Assembly: GCA_049840475.1 (NCBI GenBank)
Contig: JASGKX010000003.1
Span: 930,001-994,000 of the forward strand
Reading direction: 5' to 3'
Length of the DNA stretch: 64,000 nucleotides
Origin: JBGVSA01 sp049840475
Lineage (GTDB): Bacteria > Pseudomonadota > Gammaproteobacteria > Burkholderiales > Rhodocyclaceae
This document shows, piece after piece, positions 28,466 to 37,773 of this stretch. The notes under the pieces were generated by a model. That model was not told the DNA's origin. It searched no databases and saw only the letters and a list, made by a program, of their open reading frames with translations. Position 1 is the stretch's first letter, and every line of letters starts with the position of its first letter. Position numbers and translations under genes: made by a program.

Positions 28466-29191
28466 ATGCCCACCGGCCGCGTTCTCGTCATCAACCCCAA
28501 CACCACCGCCGCTGTCACCGACATGCTCGCGCGGCACACACGTGCTGCGTTGCCGCACGCCGAAGTCAGCACCGTCACAGCCCCTTTCGGGGCGCACTAC
28601 ATTTCGAGCGAAGCCGCGTACACCGTCGCCGCGCATGCCGTGCTCGACGCCTGGGCCGAGGCACCACCCGCCCATGCCGTCCTGATCGGCTGTTTTGGCG
28701 ACCCCGGGTTGCACGCCTTGCGCGAAGTCTGCCCGGCGCACGTCGTCGGCCTTGCCACCGCATCGATGAGCGAAGCTGCCGCGCGCGGGCGTTTTGCCAT
28801 CATCACCGGCGGGCAACGCTGGCAGGCGATGCTTGAGCGGTTGGCGGCAACGGAAGGTCATGCAGGCGCGCTGGCAGGCATCGAAATACTCCCGCAATCG
28901 GGGCTGGATCTTCAGGCCGGTGGCGAAACCGCCATCGCACAACTCGCTGAAGCCTGCCTGCGGGCGCGCGAGCGTTGGCAGGCAGACGCCCTGATCCTTG
29001 GCGGCGCAGCGCTCGCAGGCTGGGGCGACGTGCTGGCGAGCCGGCTTGGCCTGCCGGTGATCGACAGTGTTTCAGCGGGCGTACGCGCCGTGGCCCGCCT
29101 TCTCGGCGTGCCCGCATCGGTCCCTCCGGGGTCCGATGGCGTTGCCTATTCGGGCATATCGACAGCGCTGGCGCACCGGCTCGCCCGGTAG
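28466..29191 (+). CDS. Asp/Glu/hydantoin racemase family protein lacking the second catalytic cysteine
   Basis: A 241-residue protein of the Asp/Glu/hydantoin racemase superfamily. The N-terminal INPNTT motif and the first catalytic cysteine, Cys76 in LIGCFGDPGL, are present. The second family motif, usually LGCAGM, reads LGGAALAG, with Gly180 where Cys is expected, so a two-base racemase mechanism is doubtful. The operon with a PotD-type importer suggests that it handles the imported compound. Allantoin and hydantoin racemases are close relatives, and ureide genes lie 29 kb away, but the link is only inference. Confidence 0.82.
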   Translation: MPTGRVLVINPNTTAAVTDMLARHTRAALPHAEVSTVTAPFGAHYISSEAAYTVAAHAVLDAWAEAPPAHAVLIGCFGDPGLHALREVCPAHVVGLATASMSEAAARGRFAIITGGQRWQAMLERLAATEGHAGALAGIEILPQSGLDLQAGGETAIAQLAEACLRARERWQADALILGGAALAGWGDVLASRLGLPVIDSVSAGVRAVARLLGVPASVPPGSDGVAYSGISTALAHRLAR

Positions 29192-29296
29192 GCCGCGAAC
29201 CCGACGCCAAACCACGTCAGCCGAACGCCGACACATCGCCACAAATGCGTGCGGATCGGCGATCATTGCGCCCTGACTTTGTCACCCAAATTCACC

Positions 29297-30934
29297 ATGA
29301 ACCCGACTCAAGCACCCGCCTGGGCAGAACTCCTTCGCCACGCTGACCACGCTCGTGGCACGCACCTGCGCGAACTGTTCCGCGAAGACCCGCAACGCGT
29401 GCAGCGCTACTCGGTTGATGGCGCCGGCATTCATCTCGATTATTCGAAGAACCGAGTCAATGACGTCATCATGGCGCAGCTCGTCACCCTGGCTCAGCAG
29501 ACAAATGTCGAAGCGCAACGCGAGGCAATGTTCTCGGGCGAAGCCTTCAACAACACCGAACACCGCGCCGTACTGCACACCGCCCTGCGCAACCTGGGCG
29601 ATACTCCCGTGCTGGTCAACGGCAAGGACGTGCTGCCCGAAGTCAAATCCGAACGCGCCCGCCTCTATGCTTTTGCCCGCCGCGTACGCGAAGGGCAATG
29701 GCTCGGCCACACCGGCCAGACCATCACCGACGTGGTGAACATCGGCATCGGCGGTTCCGACCTTGGCCCGCTCATGGTGTGCGAAGCGCTCAAGCCGGTG
29801 GCCGATGGCCCGCGCGTACACTTCGTCTCGAACGTGGATGGCGCCGCCATCCAGCAAGCGCTGCGTGGACTGGACCCGGCACGCACGCTGTTTGTCATCG
29901 CGTCGAAGACCTTCACCACCATCGAAACGCTCACCAACGCGCGCACCGCGCGCCAATGGCTGGTGGACGCCTTCGGCAGCGAGTCCGCCGTGGCCAAGCA
30001 CTTCGTGGCCGTGTTGACCAACCGCGAGAAAGTCACCGACTTCGGCATCGATGCCGACAACATGTTCGGTTTCTGGGACTGGGTGGGCGGCCGCTATTCG
30101 CTGTGGTCGGCCATCGGGTTGCCGATCGTGCTGTCGCTCGGCCCGGATCGCTTCGACGAATTGCTGGCCGGCGCGTACGACATGGACCAGCACTTCCGCA
30201 CCACACCGCTGGCAGAAAACCTGCCGGTCATCCTTGCCTTGCTTGGCGTGTGGTACGTGGACTTTCTCGGCTCGCGCTCGCAAGTCATCGCGCCGTACAA
30301 CAATGTGCTGCATCGCCTGCCCGCCTTCCTCCAACAACTGGACATGGAATCGAACGGCAAGTCGGTGCGCCGCGACGGTGCGCGCGTGGAGTACGCCACC
30401 GGCCCGGTCATCTGGGGCGAGCCCGGCATCAACGGTCAGCACGCTTACTTCCAGCTCCTGCACCAGGGCACCGCGCTGATCCCGGTGGACTTCATCCTTG
30501 CGTTGCGCCAGCCGAACCTGCTGCCAGCGCATCACCGCACGCTCATGGCGAGTTGCTTTGCGCAATCCGCCGCACTCGCGCGCGGCAAGACGGCGGACGA
30601 AGTGCGCGCTGAACTGACCGCGCGCGGCATGAGCGGCGCTGAACTCGAAGCCGCCATTCCCCACCGCGTATTCGGCGGCAACCGCCCGAGCAACACACTT
30701 GTGCTCGACGAACTCACCCCCCGCACCCTTGGCGCGTTGCTCGCGCTCTACGAACACAAGGTGTTCGTGCAAGGCGCGATCTGGGGCCTGAACTCGTTCG
30801 ACCAATGGGGTGTGGAACTCGGCAAGCAATTGGCGTCGGGCATCGAAAAAGTGCTGGCCGGCGAGACCGACGCATCGGCCTACGATTCGTCCACACAAGC
30901 GCTGATCGAACGCGCGCGGCAAGCGATGCAATAA
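29297..30934 (+). CDS. pgi: Glucose-6-phosphate isomerase
   Basis: Interconverts glucose 6-phosphate and fructose 6-phosphate in glycolysis and gluconeogenesis. The 545-residue length is typical. Family signatures are VVNIGIGGSDLGPLM, SKTFTTIETLTNA, the GRYSLWSAIGLP stretch and MESNGKS. The C-terminal signature is GAIWGLNSFDQWGVELGK. The ATG at 29297 gives the standard N-terminus. It is monocistronic and ends at a strong terminator at 30953. Confidence 0.97.
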   Translation: MNPTQAPAWAELLRHADHARGTHLRELFREDPQRVQRYSVDGAGIHLDYSKNRVNDVIMAQLVTLAQQTNVEAQREAMFSGEAFNNTEHRAVLHTALRNLGDTPVLVNGKDVLPEVKSERARLYAFARRVREGQWLGHTGQTITDVVNIGIGGSDLGPLMVCEALKPVADGPRVHFVSNVDGAAIQQALRGLDPARTLFVIASKTFTTIETLTNARTARQWLVDAFGSESAVAKHFVAVLTNREKVTDFGIDADNMFGFWDWVGGRYSLWSAIGLPIVLSLGPDRFDELLAGAYDMDQHFRTTPLAENLPVILALLGVWYVDFLGSRSQVIAPYNNVLHRLPAFLQQLDMESNGKSVRRDGARVEYATGPVIWGEPGINGQHAYFQLLHQGTALIPVDFILALRQPNLLPAHHRTLMASCFAQSAALARGKTADEVRAELTARGMSGAELEAAIPHRVFGGNRPSNTLVLDELTPRTLGALLALYEHKVFVQGAIWGLNSFDQWGVELGKQLASGIEKVLAGETDASAYDSSTQALIERARQAMQ

Positions 30935-30952
30935 ACAGCTATCGCGCACATG

Positions 30953-30979
30953 AAACGAGCGGCCATGGCCGCTCGTTTT
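30953..30979 (+). terminator. Rho-independent terminator after pgi
   Basis: Perfect palindrome with core GAGCGGCCATGGCCGCTC flanked by AAAC and GTTTTG, 19 bases after the pgi stop. The T-tract on the plus strand and A-tract before the stem make it usable in both directions. The same 18-base core is reused at 37127. Confidence 0.88.
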
Positions 30980-31104
30980 GTTTGTGCCCTGCGCCATCGC
31001 AAACACGGCGCACCGATCACCTGCCTGCGAAAATGCAGTGAGATAGACTGCCGGCGCAACGGAGGCGACACGCCTTCGCCACAACCCAAATCCGGGGGGA
31101 TGAA

Positions 31105-31716
31105 ATGCGCTTCAGATATCTGGCCGCGCTGGCCTTGTCGTTTGCCATACACACAGCCGCGGCAGCAGACGCCGCCGAAAAACTCGTGCTGGAGCCGTAT
31201 CCGGGCGACACGCCGTGGCAAGAAGTCACCAACCAATCGAACGGCAATCAGTGGCTGCGGGAACAGATTCCCGCCGACCAGAAAATCGAAGCCTACAAAG
31301 ACATCCTCACTGCGCAGTCATTTCCCCAACAGAAAAACGTCGACCCGACGACATTCCTGAAAAACCTATTCGCCGGGGTCACCACAGCGTGCGAACGCGT
31401 CAAGGTCAATGGCCCGAAGGCGCAAGAAGAAAACGGTGTTCCGGTCGCCTATGCGCAGATCTTCTGCAACAGGCAGAAAGGCACTGATTTCGGCGTCAAT
31501 ATGTTCTTCAAGGTCATCCAGGGCAGCGAAGCGCTTTATGTGGTGCAACGCGAATTCCGCGTGCCGCCCGCCGAAGCCCCCGGAATGATGGCGTTCGAAA
31601 AAGCCGAACAAGCGATGGCGCTCATGCGGAACATGTCAGTCGCCAATGGATATCTCATCAAATCGGCCTACCTGTGCGGCCCGCAGTCGACCAACAAGCG
31701 CTGCGCCACGCCGTAA
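31105..31716 (+). CDS. Hypothetical exported protein
   Basis: A 203-residue protein with a Sec signal peptide (LAALALSFAIHTAAA, cleavage near residue 21) and a soluble mature region. Three cysteines occur in TACERV, IFCNRQ and YLCGP. I do not recognise the family. It is monocistronic between the pgi terminator and its own terminator at 31754, so it has its own promoter. Confidence 0.75.
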   Translation: MRFRYLAALALSFAIHTAAAADAAEKLVLEPYPGDTPWQEVTNQSNGNQWLREQIPADQKIEAYKDILTAQSFPQQKNVDPTTFLKNLFAGVTTACERVKVNGPKAQEENGVPVAYAQIFCNRQKGTDFGVNMFFKVIQGSEALYVVQREFRVPPAEAPGMMAFEKAEQAMALMRNMSVANGYLIKSAYLCGPQSTNKRCATP

Positions 31717-31753
31717 CAACAGATCGGTGGTGGACGCCGCGTGTAGCAACAAA

Positions 31754-31785
31754 AAGAACCCGGCCACCTGAGCAGCCGGGTTCTT
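31754..31785 (+). terminator. Rho-independent terminator
   Basis: Eleven-bp stem (AAGAACCCGGC / GCCGGGTTCTT) with a 10-base loop, 37 bases after the hypothetical gene's stop. The A-rich left flank makes it potentially bidirectional towards the convergent porin gene. Confidence 0.82.
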
Positions 31786-31897
31786 GGGCGATGCGGGGCT
31801 ACGTGCCCTACCCCGGCGACGTGGTCATCGCGAGTCCAGTCGCCCATGGACGGAGCCCTTCATGAACCCCGCCGCTTACGCCTCGATGATGGCGTGA

Positions 31898-32936
31898 TCA
31901 GAACGTATGACGAATGGCCAGTTCAGTGCCGAACTGGCTGTCCTTCTTCTGCGCGTCATTCACGTCGGTGAATCCGCCCTTCTGGCGCTCGTAGCTCAGG
32001 TTGGCCATGAGCGTCGTGCGCTTGGACAGGTTGTACCAATAGCCCAGACCGTAGTGCGTCAGCGTTTCGCGATCGACACCTGCGGCGGTGCGTTCCTTGC
32101 GCTGGCCTACGTTGCCGCGAATGGAGCCGGCGCCCATCGGCACGCGCAAGCCGACCTGATACACCTTGTACTTGGCGCCGTCGTTCTTCAGCGACGGAAC
32201 GTCGTAGCCCTTGGATTCGGTGTACCCGCCGAAGACTTCTGCAACCTTGAAGTTGTAGTTCGCTGTGAGGAACCACGTCTTCCACGGGCTCGCACCGGCG
32301 ATCGAGCCAGAACCGCCTGCGGCCTGCGCGGTATCGTTGAGCGTGTCCTTCTGGTAGACCGCGTCAGCCTTGAAGTTGCCGAGCGTCAGCTGACCACCCA
32401 GACCCCAGCGCGTCTTGTTGTTGGCAGCGTTGTTCTCACCCAGCCCGATGGTTGCGACAGCCTTGAACACGCCACCGAAATTCGGCGATTCGTACTTGGC
32501 TGCGTTGTCCCAGTTGTTGGTGACCTTGCCGCGACGGTTCGGTGCTGAACCGATCGTGTCACCGCCGAAGGCTTCGTACGTTCCGCCGTAGAGCGAATAG
32601 CCCGCAGACGCCAGGCGGCCGAACGACACGGCGCCCAACTGCTTGCTGCGCAAGCCGACAAAAGCCTTGTCCTTCCACTGACGATTGCTGTCCTGATTCC
32701 CGTTATCGAGGAAGAAACGGTTCTCAAGCTGGAAGAACACGGTCAGGCCACCTCCCAGATTTTCGGTCCCCTGAAGCCCCCAGCGGTTCGATGATTCCGC
32801 ATCTTCCAGCGTGGCCTTCCCGTCATTCGTGAAGGTGCGATAGCCCATGTCGAACACGACCATAGATCGTCACATCCGATTGCGCGAATGCCGGAACGGC
32901 GGCCATACCTGCAATGGCCAGGGCGATGAGTTTCAT
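31898..32936 (-). CDS. Outer-membrane porin, general diffusion type, interrupted by a one-base insertion
   Basis: Betaproteobacterial trimeric porin. The corrected protein starts at 32936 with signal peptide MKLIALAIAGMAAVPAFA, followed by QSDVTIYGRVDMGYR, the classic first beta-strand. It runs through strands with YESPNFGGVFKAVA and GLGYWYNLSKRT and ends with Phe in AIRHTF, the BamA recognition residue. As read, the frame breaks after TIYGRV; removing one A at 32853-32854 on the plus strand (GTCGAAC to GTCGAC) joins signal and barrel into 345 residues. Without the correction it would look like a leaderless porin starting at 32863. Confidence 0.92.
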
Positions 32937-33235
32937 TTTCACGTGCAAATCTCCTCTTTTTGGCTACACGCGGGGGCGTCATGCATCGGCCCCGCGCCGC
33001 ACCTCAACAGCAAGGTGCGCCAAAACCTTCACACGTCACGTTTTGGTGAAACTCGATAAATGTTGTGCGCGAGTACATTTGCACCAATATTTTGTGTGCG
33101 TACGACACCGCTCTTGGTGCAACTTAGGGAAATATCAGAAGTTTCCGCCGAGTTTCCACCCGCGCGGCTGACGGGAATCCTCGCGTTTGGAAGACCCGTT
33201 GCAGTACTTTTCGTACCCTGTCAGGTACGTGGAAT
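32937..33235. other. Upstream region of the porin gene, no gene
   Basis: About 300 AT-richer bases between the porin start and the convergently placed GNAT gene end. It must contain the porin promoter, but I could not pick convincing -35/-10 boxes. No open frame here looks like a gene. Confidence 0.5.
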
Positions 33236-33727
33236 TCAGAGTTCCATCACCATCTCGTGCCACGACATGCCACCGTGATCGGAGGCAGACGGCTGCACGT
33301 AGCGGAATCCAAACCGTCTGTACAACTCGACGTGTCGCTCCTTGCACATCAGGTGGATGGCCGTCTTGCCCATCCGCCGCATGTGTTCGACGAACGCCTC
33401 CATCAGCAAGGTCGAAAACCCCTTGCCCTGCTGCGCCGGAGCGACCACGACCGACATGATCACCACATTCGGCGCCGACGGGTCGTGACCGATCAGTTCC
33501 TTGAAGGTCTCGTCGGACATGACAACGTCGTACGCACAACCGCTATTGATGAAACCGACCACCTCACCCGCCAGTTCCATGACCAGGAACCCTTCGGGGT
33601 ACTGCGCGATCCGCGTGACGATTTTCTCGTACGTGGCGGCCTCATCGCCTTCATAGGCGTTGATTTCGATTTCGTAGCAACGCGAAGAATCGGCCGGAAC
33701 GGCGTGTCGAAAAATCGGGGCGGGCAT
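33236..33727 (-). CDS. GNAT family N-acetyltransferase
   Basis: A 163-residue GNAT acyltransferase. The acetyl-CoA pyrophosphate loop is in VVVAPAQQGKGFSTLLMEAF (Q/R-x-x-G-x-G/A form QQGKGF). The C-terminal ELYRRFGFRYV motif is also typical and resembles arylalkylamine-type acetyltransferases. It is cytoplasmic and of unknown substrate. It lies 69 bases downstream of the ProQ gene on the same strand and may be its operon partner. Confidence 0.88.
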   Translation of the reverse strand: MPAPIFRHAVPADSSRCYEIEINAYEGDEAATYEKIVTRIAQYPEGFLVMELAGEVVGFINSGCAYDVVMSDETFKELIGHDPSAPNVVIMSVVVAPAQQGKGFSTLLMEAFVEHMRRMGKTAIHLMCKERHVELYRRFGFRYVQPSASDHGGMSWHEMVMEL

Positions 33728-33796
33728 GGATCAAGCCAATGAGTGAACGGGCCGCTGCGGCCCCGTCGGGCGGTGCACGCAGCGGCTCGATACGCT

Positions 33797-34219
33797 TTAT
33801 TTGCGGGAGAACTTGCTGACCAACTGATTGAGCTTTTCGGTGCGCTCGCGCTCGACCCGTTCGCTCTTTTCCGCAGCCTTCTTTGCAAGCGCTGCCGCCT
33901 TTCGCTCTTCCTTGACCTTCTGGAGGCGTTGCGCCAGTTCCTTGCTCGCCAAAGCTCGCTGCTCTTCGCTGACCTCGCCTGCGGGTTCGCCGTTGAGGTT
34001 AAAGCGCTGCGTGCCGTCCTGCAGGCTCTTCATGTAGCGGAACGAGCGCGTGTGCATGCCTAGCGCCGCGCGCAGCTTCTTGCGGTCGATATCGGGACGG
34101 ACCTCCAGCAGTTGCTTGTCGATCCCGATGGCCAGGGGCAAGAATTCCCCGATCGCCTTGAATTCGGTTCGTAGCTCCTTCAACAAAGACGTTGCGGAGG
34201 AGGATGGAACATCTGCCAC
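33797..34219 (-). CDS. ProQ/FinO domain RNA-binding protein
   Basis: A 140-residue small ProQ/FinO-family RNA chaperone. The FinO domain occupies about residues 10-90 (FKAIGEFLPLAIGIDKQLL, then DIDRKKLRAALGMHTRSFRYMKSL). A charged, Lys/Glu-rich tail (ERKAAALAKKAAEKSERVERERTEK) follows, probably helical. Such proteins bind small RNAs and mRNA 3' ends. It is short relative to enterobacterial ProQ, lacking the C-terminal Tudor-like domain, which is common in betaproteobacteria. Confidence 0.9.
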   Translation of the reverse strand: MADVPSSSATSLLKELRTEFKAIGEFLPLAIGIDKQLLEVRPDIDRKKLRAALGMHTRSFRYMKSLQDGTQRFNLNGEPAGEVSEEQRALASKELAQRLQKVKEERKAAALAKKAAEKSERVERERTEKLNQLVSKFSRK

Positions 34220-34530
34220 GGTGTATATCCCGAAGAGTCACAAAGAGAGCGCCAGTGTACCGGACCTGCGCGTTGCGGAGCATCTTCGCGCCCCGCAGCG
34301 GGGAAGAGGAAGGCATTCCCGTGGCAAAAGGCAAACACATCGGGTGCCAACGCCGCTTTCCGCCACCGCCAGCGCCGCCCAATACGCCCACAGAATCGGC
34401 GCCAGGCACGCGGCAAGCCGAATCAGCGCTCATCAGACAACCGTAGAAGAAACGGAAGCACACATCCACTTGTAGAATCGGCGGCGTTCATTGTGCTGTT
34501 CATCCTTCAGCCACCCTGCTCGGAGCGCCC

Positions 34531-35013
34531 ATGTCGCAACCCGGAAACCCCGTCGCCGTTACGGCTTGTGAAGCCCCCGCCAGAACAAAGCCGTCGAACT
34601 ACCCCGAACCGTTTGCCTCGCGCATGGCGGGGCGGGAGAAGCGACCGCTTGGCGATCTGTTCGGGCTGCACAACTTTGGCGTAAACCTCACGCGCCTGAT
34701 TCCGGGCGCCTGCTCATCGCTGCGACACGCGCACTCGCGGCAGGACGAGTTCATCTACATCCTCGAAGGTTGCCCCGTGTTGATCACCGACGAGGGCGAA
34801 ACAGCGCTCGCACCCGGCATGTGCGCGGGTTTTTCGGCGGGTTCGGGCAACGCGCATCAACTCGTCAACAGATCGGGGGCGGACGTGTTGTATCTGGAGG
34901 TTGGCGACCGCGCGCCAGACGACTCGGTCAGCTATCCAGACGACGACCTGAAAGCCGCACTCGATGACAACAGCAAGTGGCGTTTTGTTCACAAGGACGG
35001 TTCGCCCTACTAA
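34531..35013 (+). CDS. Cupin domain protein
   Basis: A 160-residue single-domain cupin. Cupin motif 1 is SLRHAHSRQDEFIYILEGCPVL, with His/His/Glu-type metal ligands, and motif 2 is GSGNAHQLVNRSG. Cupins of this kind often act on sugars or small acids, but the substrate here is not predictable. It is monocistronic in appearance, and no signal peptide is present. Confidence 0.85.
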   Translation: MSQPGNPVAVTACEAPARTKPSNYPEPFASRMAGREKRPLGDLFGLHNFGVNLTRLIPGACSSLRHAHSRQDEFIYILEGCPVLITDEGETALAPGMCAGFSAGSGNAHQLVNRSGADVLYLEVGDRAPDDSVSYPDDDLKAALDDNSKWRFVHKDGSPY

Positions 35014-35344
35014 AGCGCGGACGGTGTGACCTTTGGCGTTTGACGATCACGCGACAGCGCTGAAGGCATGCCACGCCCGCCATGCACCAACTTTGCCGCA
35101 CCGATTTTTGCTGCCGTCGCGCAGCCATTCCGGCACGCGCACGCCCCTGCCCGAGCCCGCGCGCACGGCGTTGGCGGGCGACCCCGAACGCCTTGGCGCG
35201 TGTCGCCCCGCCCTCTATATTGAAGCAACATCGGCAAGACTCGGCCGTGGTAACGATGCCCCGCGCAGCCTGATCCCCGGCACATCGCCACTGCGGTATT
35301 CAGCCAGTTGAGACTGCCAGAGAAACCGGAAGGAGGCACCGGAT
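35014..35344. other. Intergenic stretch, nothing recognised
   Basis: About 330 bases between the cupin gene and the membrane-protein gene. No gene-like frame, terminator or repeat was seen. The ribosome site AAGGAGG at about 35329 belongs to the gene at 35345. Confidence 0.5.
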
Positions 35345-36589
35345 ATGGACGGCGATCTGCGCGTGGGGCTGGGGAGGGCCAACCGTACAGCCCCGTCTGC
35401 GGAAGACGCCTTCATCGACGCGCAGAACTTCTCGCTGGTACTCGGCGGCCCGCTCTTCCAGCTTTTGCGTCGAGCGCACATGACCGACGACGCAATGCAA
35501 CTGTTGCGCCAGCGGGTGGTCGTCATCGCCCTGATAGCATGGCTGCCGTTGCTGGTGCTGTCCGCCTTGGAAGGGCATCTGTTTGGTCACAGCGTGGCCC
35601 TGCCCTTTGTGCTTGACCTGGAAGTCCACATTCGCTTTCTTGTGGCCATGCCGGCGTTGATCATTGCCGAACTGGTCGTGCACCAGCGCCTGCGTCCGAT
35701 CGCGCGCACCTTTCTCGACCGCAAGATCATTCCCGAAGCGTCCATCGTACGGTTCGACGAAGCCATCAGATCAGCCTTCCGCCTGCGCAATTCAATACCG
35801 GCCGAGCTGATCCTGATCGCCCTTGTGTATGGCGTGGGCATCGCCATCATCTGGCGCCAGTACATCGCGCTGCAGACAACGACCAGTTGGTACGCGGCAC
35901 CCTCGCCCGGTGGCCTTGCGCTGTCGCCCGCCGGATACTGGTACGGCTACGTCAGCGTGCCCATATTCCAGTTCCTGCTGATCCGCTGGTATTTCCGCAT
36001 GTTCATCTGGACGCGGTTTCTCTGGCAGGTTTCGCGCATCCAACTGATCCTCGTCCCCACGCACCCGGATCGCGTCGGTGGCCTCGGCTTTCTTGCCAAC
36101 ACCGTCTACGCCTTCATGCCCCTTCTCATTGCACACGGCGCAATGCTCGCGGCCCAGTTCGCGAACCGCATTTTCTTCGCGGGTGCGGTGCTCACCGACT
36201 TCAAGATCGAAACCGCATCAACGGTCATCTTTTTGCTGTGCCTGGTGTTTGGCCCGCTGCTGGTGTTCGCGCCCCAACTGGCGCAGGCCAAGCGAACGGG
36301 CCTGCGCGAATACGGCTCGTTCGCCGAACGATACGTGCGTGAGTTCGATGACAAATGGCTGCGCGGCGGCGCCCCCGCCGACGAGCCATTGGTGGGCAGC
36401 GGCGACATCCAATCGCTTGCCGACCTGGCCAACAGCTTCGACGTGGTCCGCACCATGCGCCTCGCCCCCATCACGCGAGACGCCCTCATCAGCCTGACCG
36501 GCGCGGTTCTCATACCCATCGTGCCGCTGGCCCTGACGATGATGTCGCTGGAAGACCTTGTAAAAAGGCTGTTCGGACTGGTGTTCTAA
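35345..36589 (+). CDS. Conserved integral membrane protein of unknown function
   Basis: A 414-residue polytopic membrane protein, preceded by a good AAGGAGG site. Hydrophobic segments appear near residues 58-75, 95-112, 150-168, 200-220, 260-280, 295-315 and 385-405. Charged loops include a conserved-looking IQLILVPTHPDRVGGLGFL and QAKRTGLREYGSFAERYVREFDDKW. I do not recognise a defined family. There is no linked transport partner, and the gene stands alone between the cupin and GNAT genes. Confidence 0.75.
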   Translation: MDGDLRVGLGRANRTAPSAEDAFIDAQNFSLVLGGPLFQLLRRAHMTDDAMQLLRQRVVVIALIAWLPLLVLSALEGHLFGHSVALPFVLDLEVHIRFLVAMPALIIAELVVHQRLRPIARTFLDRKIIPEASIVRFDEAIRSAFRLRNSIPAELILIALVYGVGIAIIWRQYIALQTTTSWYAAPSPGGLALSPAGYWYGYVSVPIFQFLLIRWYFRMFIWTRFLWQVSRIQLILVPTHPDRVGGLGFLANTVYAFMPLLIAHGAMLAAQFANRIFFAGAVLTDFKIETASTVIFLLCLVFGPLLVFAPQLAQAKRTGLREYGSFAERYVREFDDKWLRGGAPADEPLVGSGDIQSLADLANSFDVVRTMRLAPITRDALISLTGAVLIPIVPLALTMMSLEDLVKRLFGLVF

Positions 36590-36632
36590 GCAAGCGTTTT
36601 GGCGCGGCAAGGTGCGGCTTATGATCGCGTAG

Positions 36633-37085
36633 ATGAAAACACCCACCACCCTTCCTGACATTCGCCCCGCATTGCTCACCGACGTCAGCGCCATGTTCAA
36701 AGTCCGAACATCGGTCCGCGAAAATGCACTGACCGCAAACGAACTCATTCAGCTAGGAATCACCCCTCAATCAATCGCTAAAGCGATCAGCGATGCGCCC
36801 TGCGCTTGGGTAGCGACCGTCCACGACGAAGTCGTTGGTTTTTCGATGGTCGATTTAACGAGCGGTTGTTTGTTCGCCGCCTTCGTACTACCGGAACACG
36901 AAGGCCGGGGTATCGGCAGCAGCCTGATAAAGGCTTGCGAATCCGCGCTGTTCAAAACTCATCGCGTAGCGTGGCTCGAAACCGCCAAGAACAGCCGCGC
37001 AGCACGCCTGTACCGCCATCTTGGTTGGGGAAATGAAATGGACATTGGCGGCGGCGACATCCGGTTCGAAAAACAGCGCCGGTAA
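36633..37085 (+). CDS. GNAT family N-acetyltransferase
   Basis: A 150-residue GNAT protein. The acetyl-CoA loop is LPEHEGRGIGSSLIKACE (motif R-G-I-G), followed by the family stretch WLETAKNSRAARLYRHLGW. It is cytoplasmic with unknown substrate. It starts 43 bases after the membrane-protein gene and may be cotranscribed with it. Transcription ends at the palindrome at 37127. Confidence 0.88.
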   Translation: MKTPTTLPDIRPALLTDVSAMFKVRTSVRENALTANELIQLGITPQSIAKAISDAPCAWVATVHDEVVGFSMVDLTSGCLFAAFVLPEHEGRGIGSSLIKACESALFKTHRVAWLETAKNSRAARLYRHLGWGNEMDIGGGDIRFEKQRR

Positions 37086-37126
37086 CCGCTCAAACGCCTG
37101 CGCACGATCGGGCATCGGCACAAACA

Positions 37127-37150
37127 AAAGAGCGGCCATGGCCGCTCTTT
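37127..37150. terminator. Bidirectional terminator between convergent GNAT and PEP-CTERM genes
   Basis: Perfect palindrome AAA + GAGCGGCCATGGCCGCTC + TTT, with A/T tracts on both sides. It lies 42 bases after the GNAT stop and 38 bases after the end of the PEP-CTERM gene on the other strand. Its 18-base core is identical to the pgi terminator at 30953. Confidence 0.85.
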
Positions 37151-37187
37151 CTTTGCGTGCATGCCGCATGCGGCGGCGCGACTCGCG

Positions 37188-37742
37188 TCACACGCGCTTG
37201 CGACGCGACACCAGCACACCCGCAAGCCCCAGGCCGACCAGCGCCAGCGATAGCGGTTCGGGCACGGACGTAGCGCCCACGGTGGGCGAACCGAGCGTAA
37301 TTGTGTAGCTTGAACCGCCGGCAAATGAACCCGCATTGGCATAGGCACTCAGCGGAACGCCCACGGTAAACATCGTATAGGGCGCGATGGCAAGCAGATA
37401 ATCGCCCGCCGCCAACGTCGTGGACACCGCCGCCTGCAAATTCCCCGGGTAAGAAATATCGTCGTTGAATGCCAGCACGCTACCCGCCAGGCTGTAGATA
37501 AACAGCATCGGGTCGAAGCCGCTCGTCGTCAACGCGGTGAAAAGGCCGCCCGCCCACGTAAAGCGATACACATCAATGCTGTCGAGCAAGCCGGTGATCG
37601 AGGTCGTGCCACTCGGCAATTTCTGCGCCGTCGCCAGCGAATAACCAGCGTCGCCGACTTCCGTATACAGCGTTGCATGCGCCGCGTTCTGCATGACGAG
37701 GCCGGTTGCGGCCAGGGCCAATGCGGCCAGGGTCTTCTTCAT
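37188..37742 (-). CDS. PEP-CTERM sorting-domain protein
   Basis: A 184-residue exported protein. It has a Sec signal (KTLAALALAATGLVMQNAAHA), a beta-rich domain (DVYRFTWAGGLFTALTTSGFDPML, resembling a pre-peptidase or DVUA-like domain) and a C-terminal sorting signal. That signal consists of VPEP, a hydrophobic helix LSLALVGLGLAGVLV and a basic tail SRRKRV, as recognised by exosortase EpsH/XrtA. The organism must therefore encode an exosortase elsewhere. The ATG at 37742 is chosen because it begins the signal peptide. A candidate sigma-54 promoter lies just upstream. Confidence 0.9.
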   Translation of the reverse strand: MKKTLAALALAATGLVMQNAAHATLYTEVGDAGYSLATAQKLPSGTTSITGLLDSIDVYRFTWAGGLFTALTTSGFDPMLFIYSLAGSVLAFNDDISYPGNLQAAVSTTLAAGDYLLAIAPYTMFTVGVPLSAYANAGSFAGGSSYTITLGSPTVGATSVPEPLSLALVGLGLAGVLVSRRKRV

Positions 37743-37773
37743 GGTTGCTCCTGAATGAAAAACCAGCGTCATA

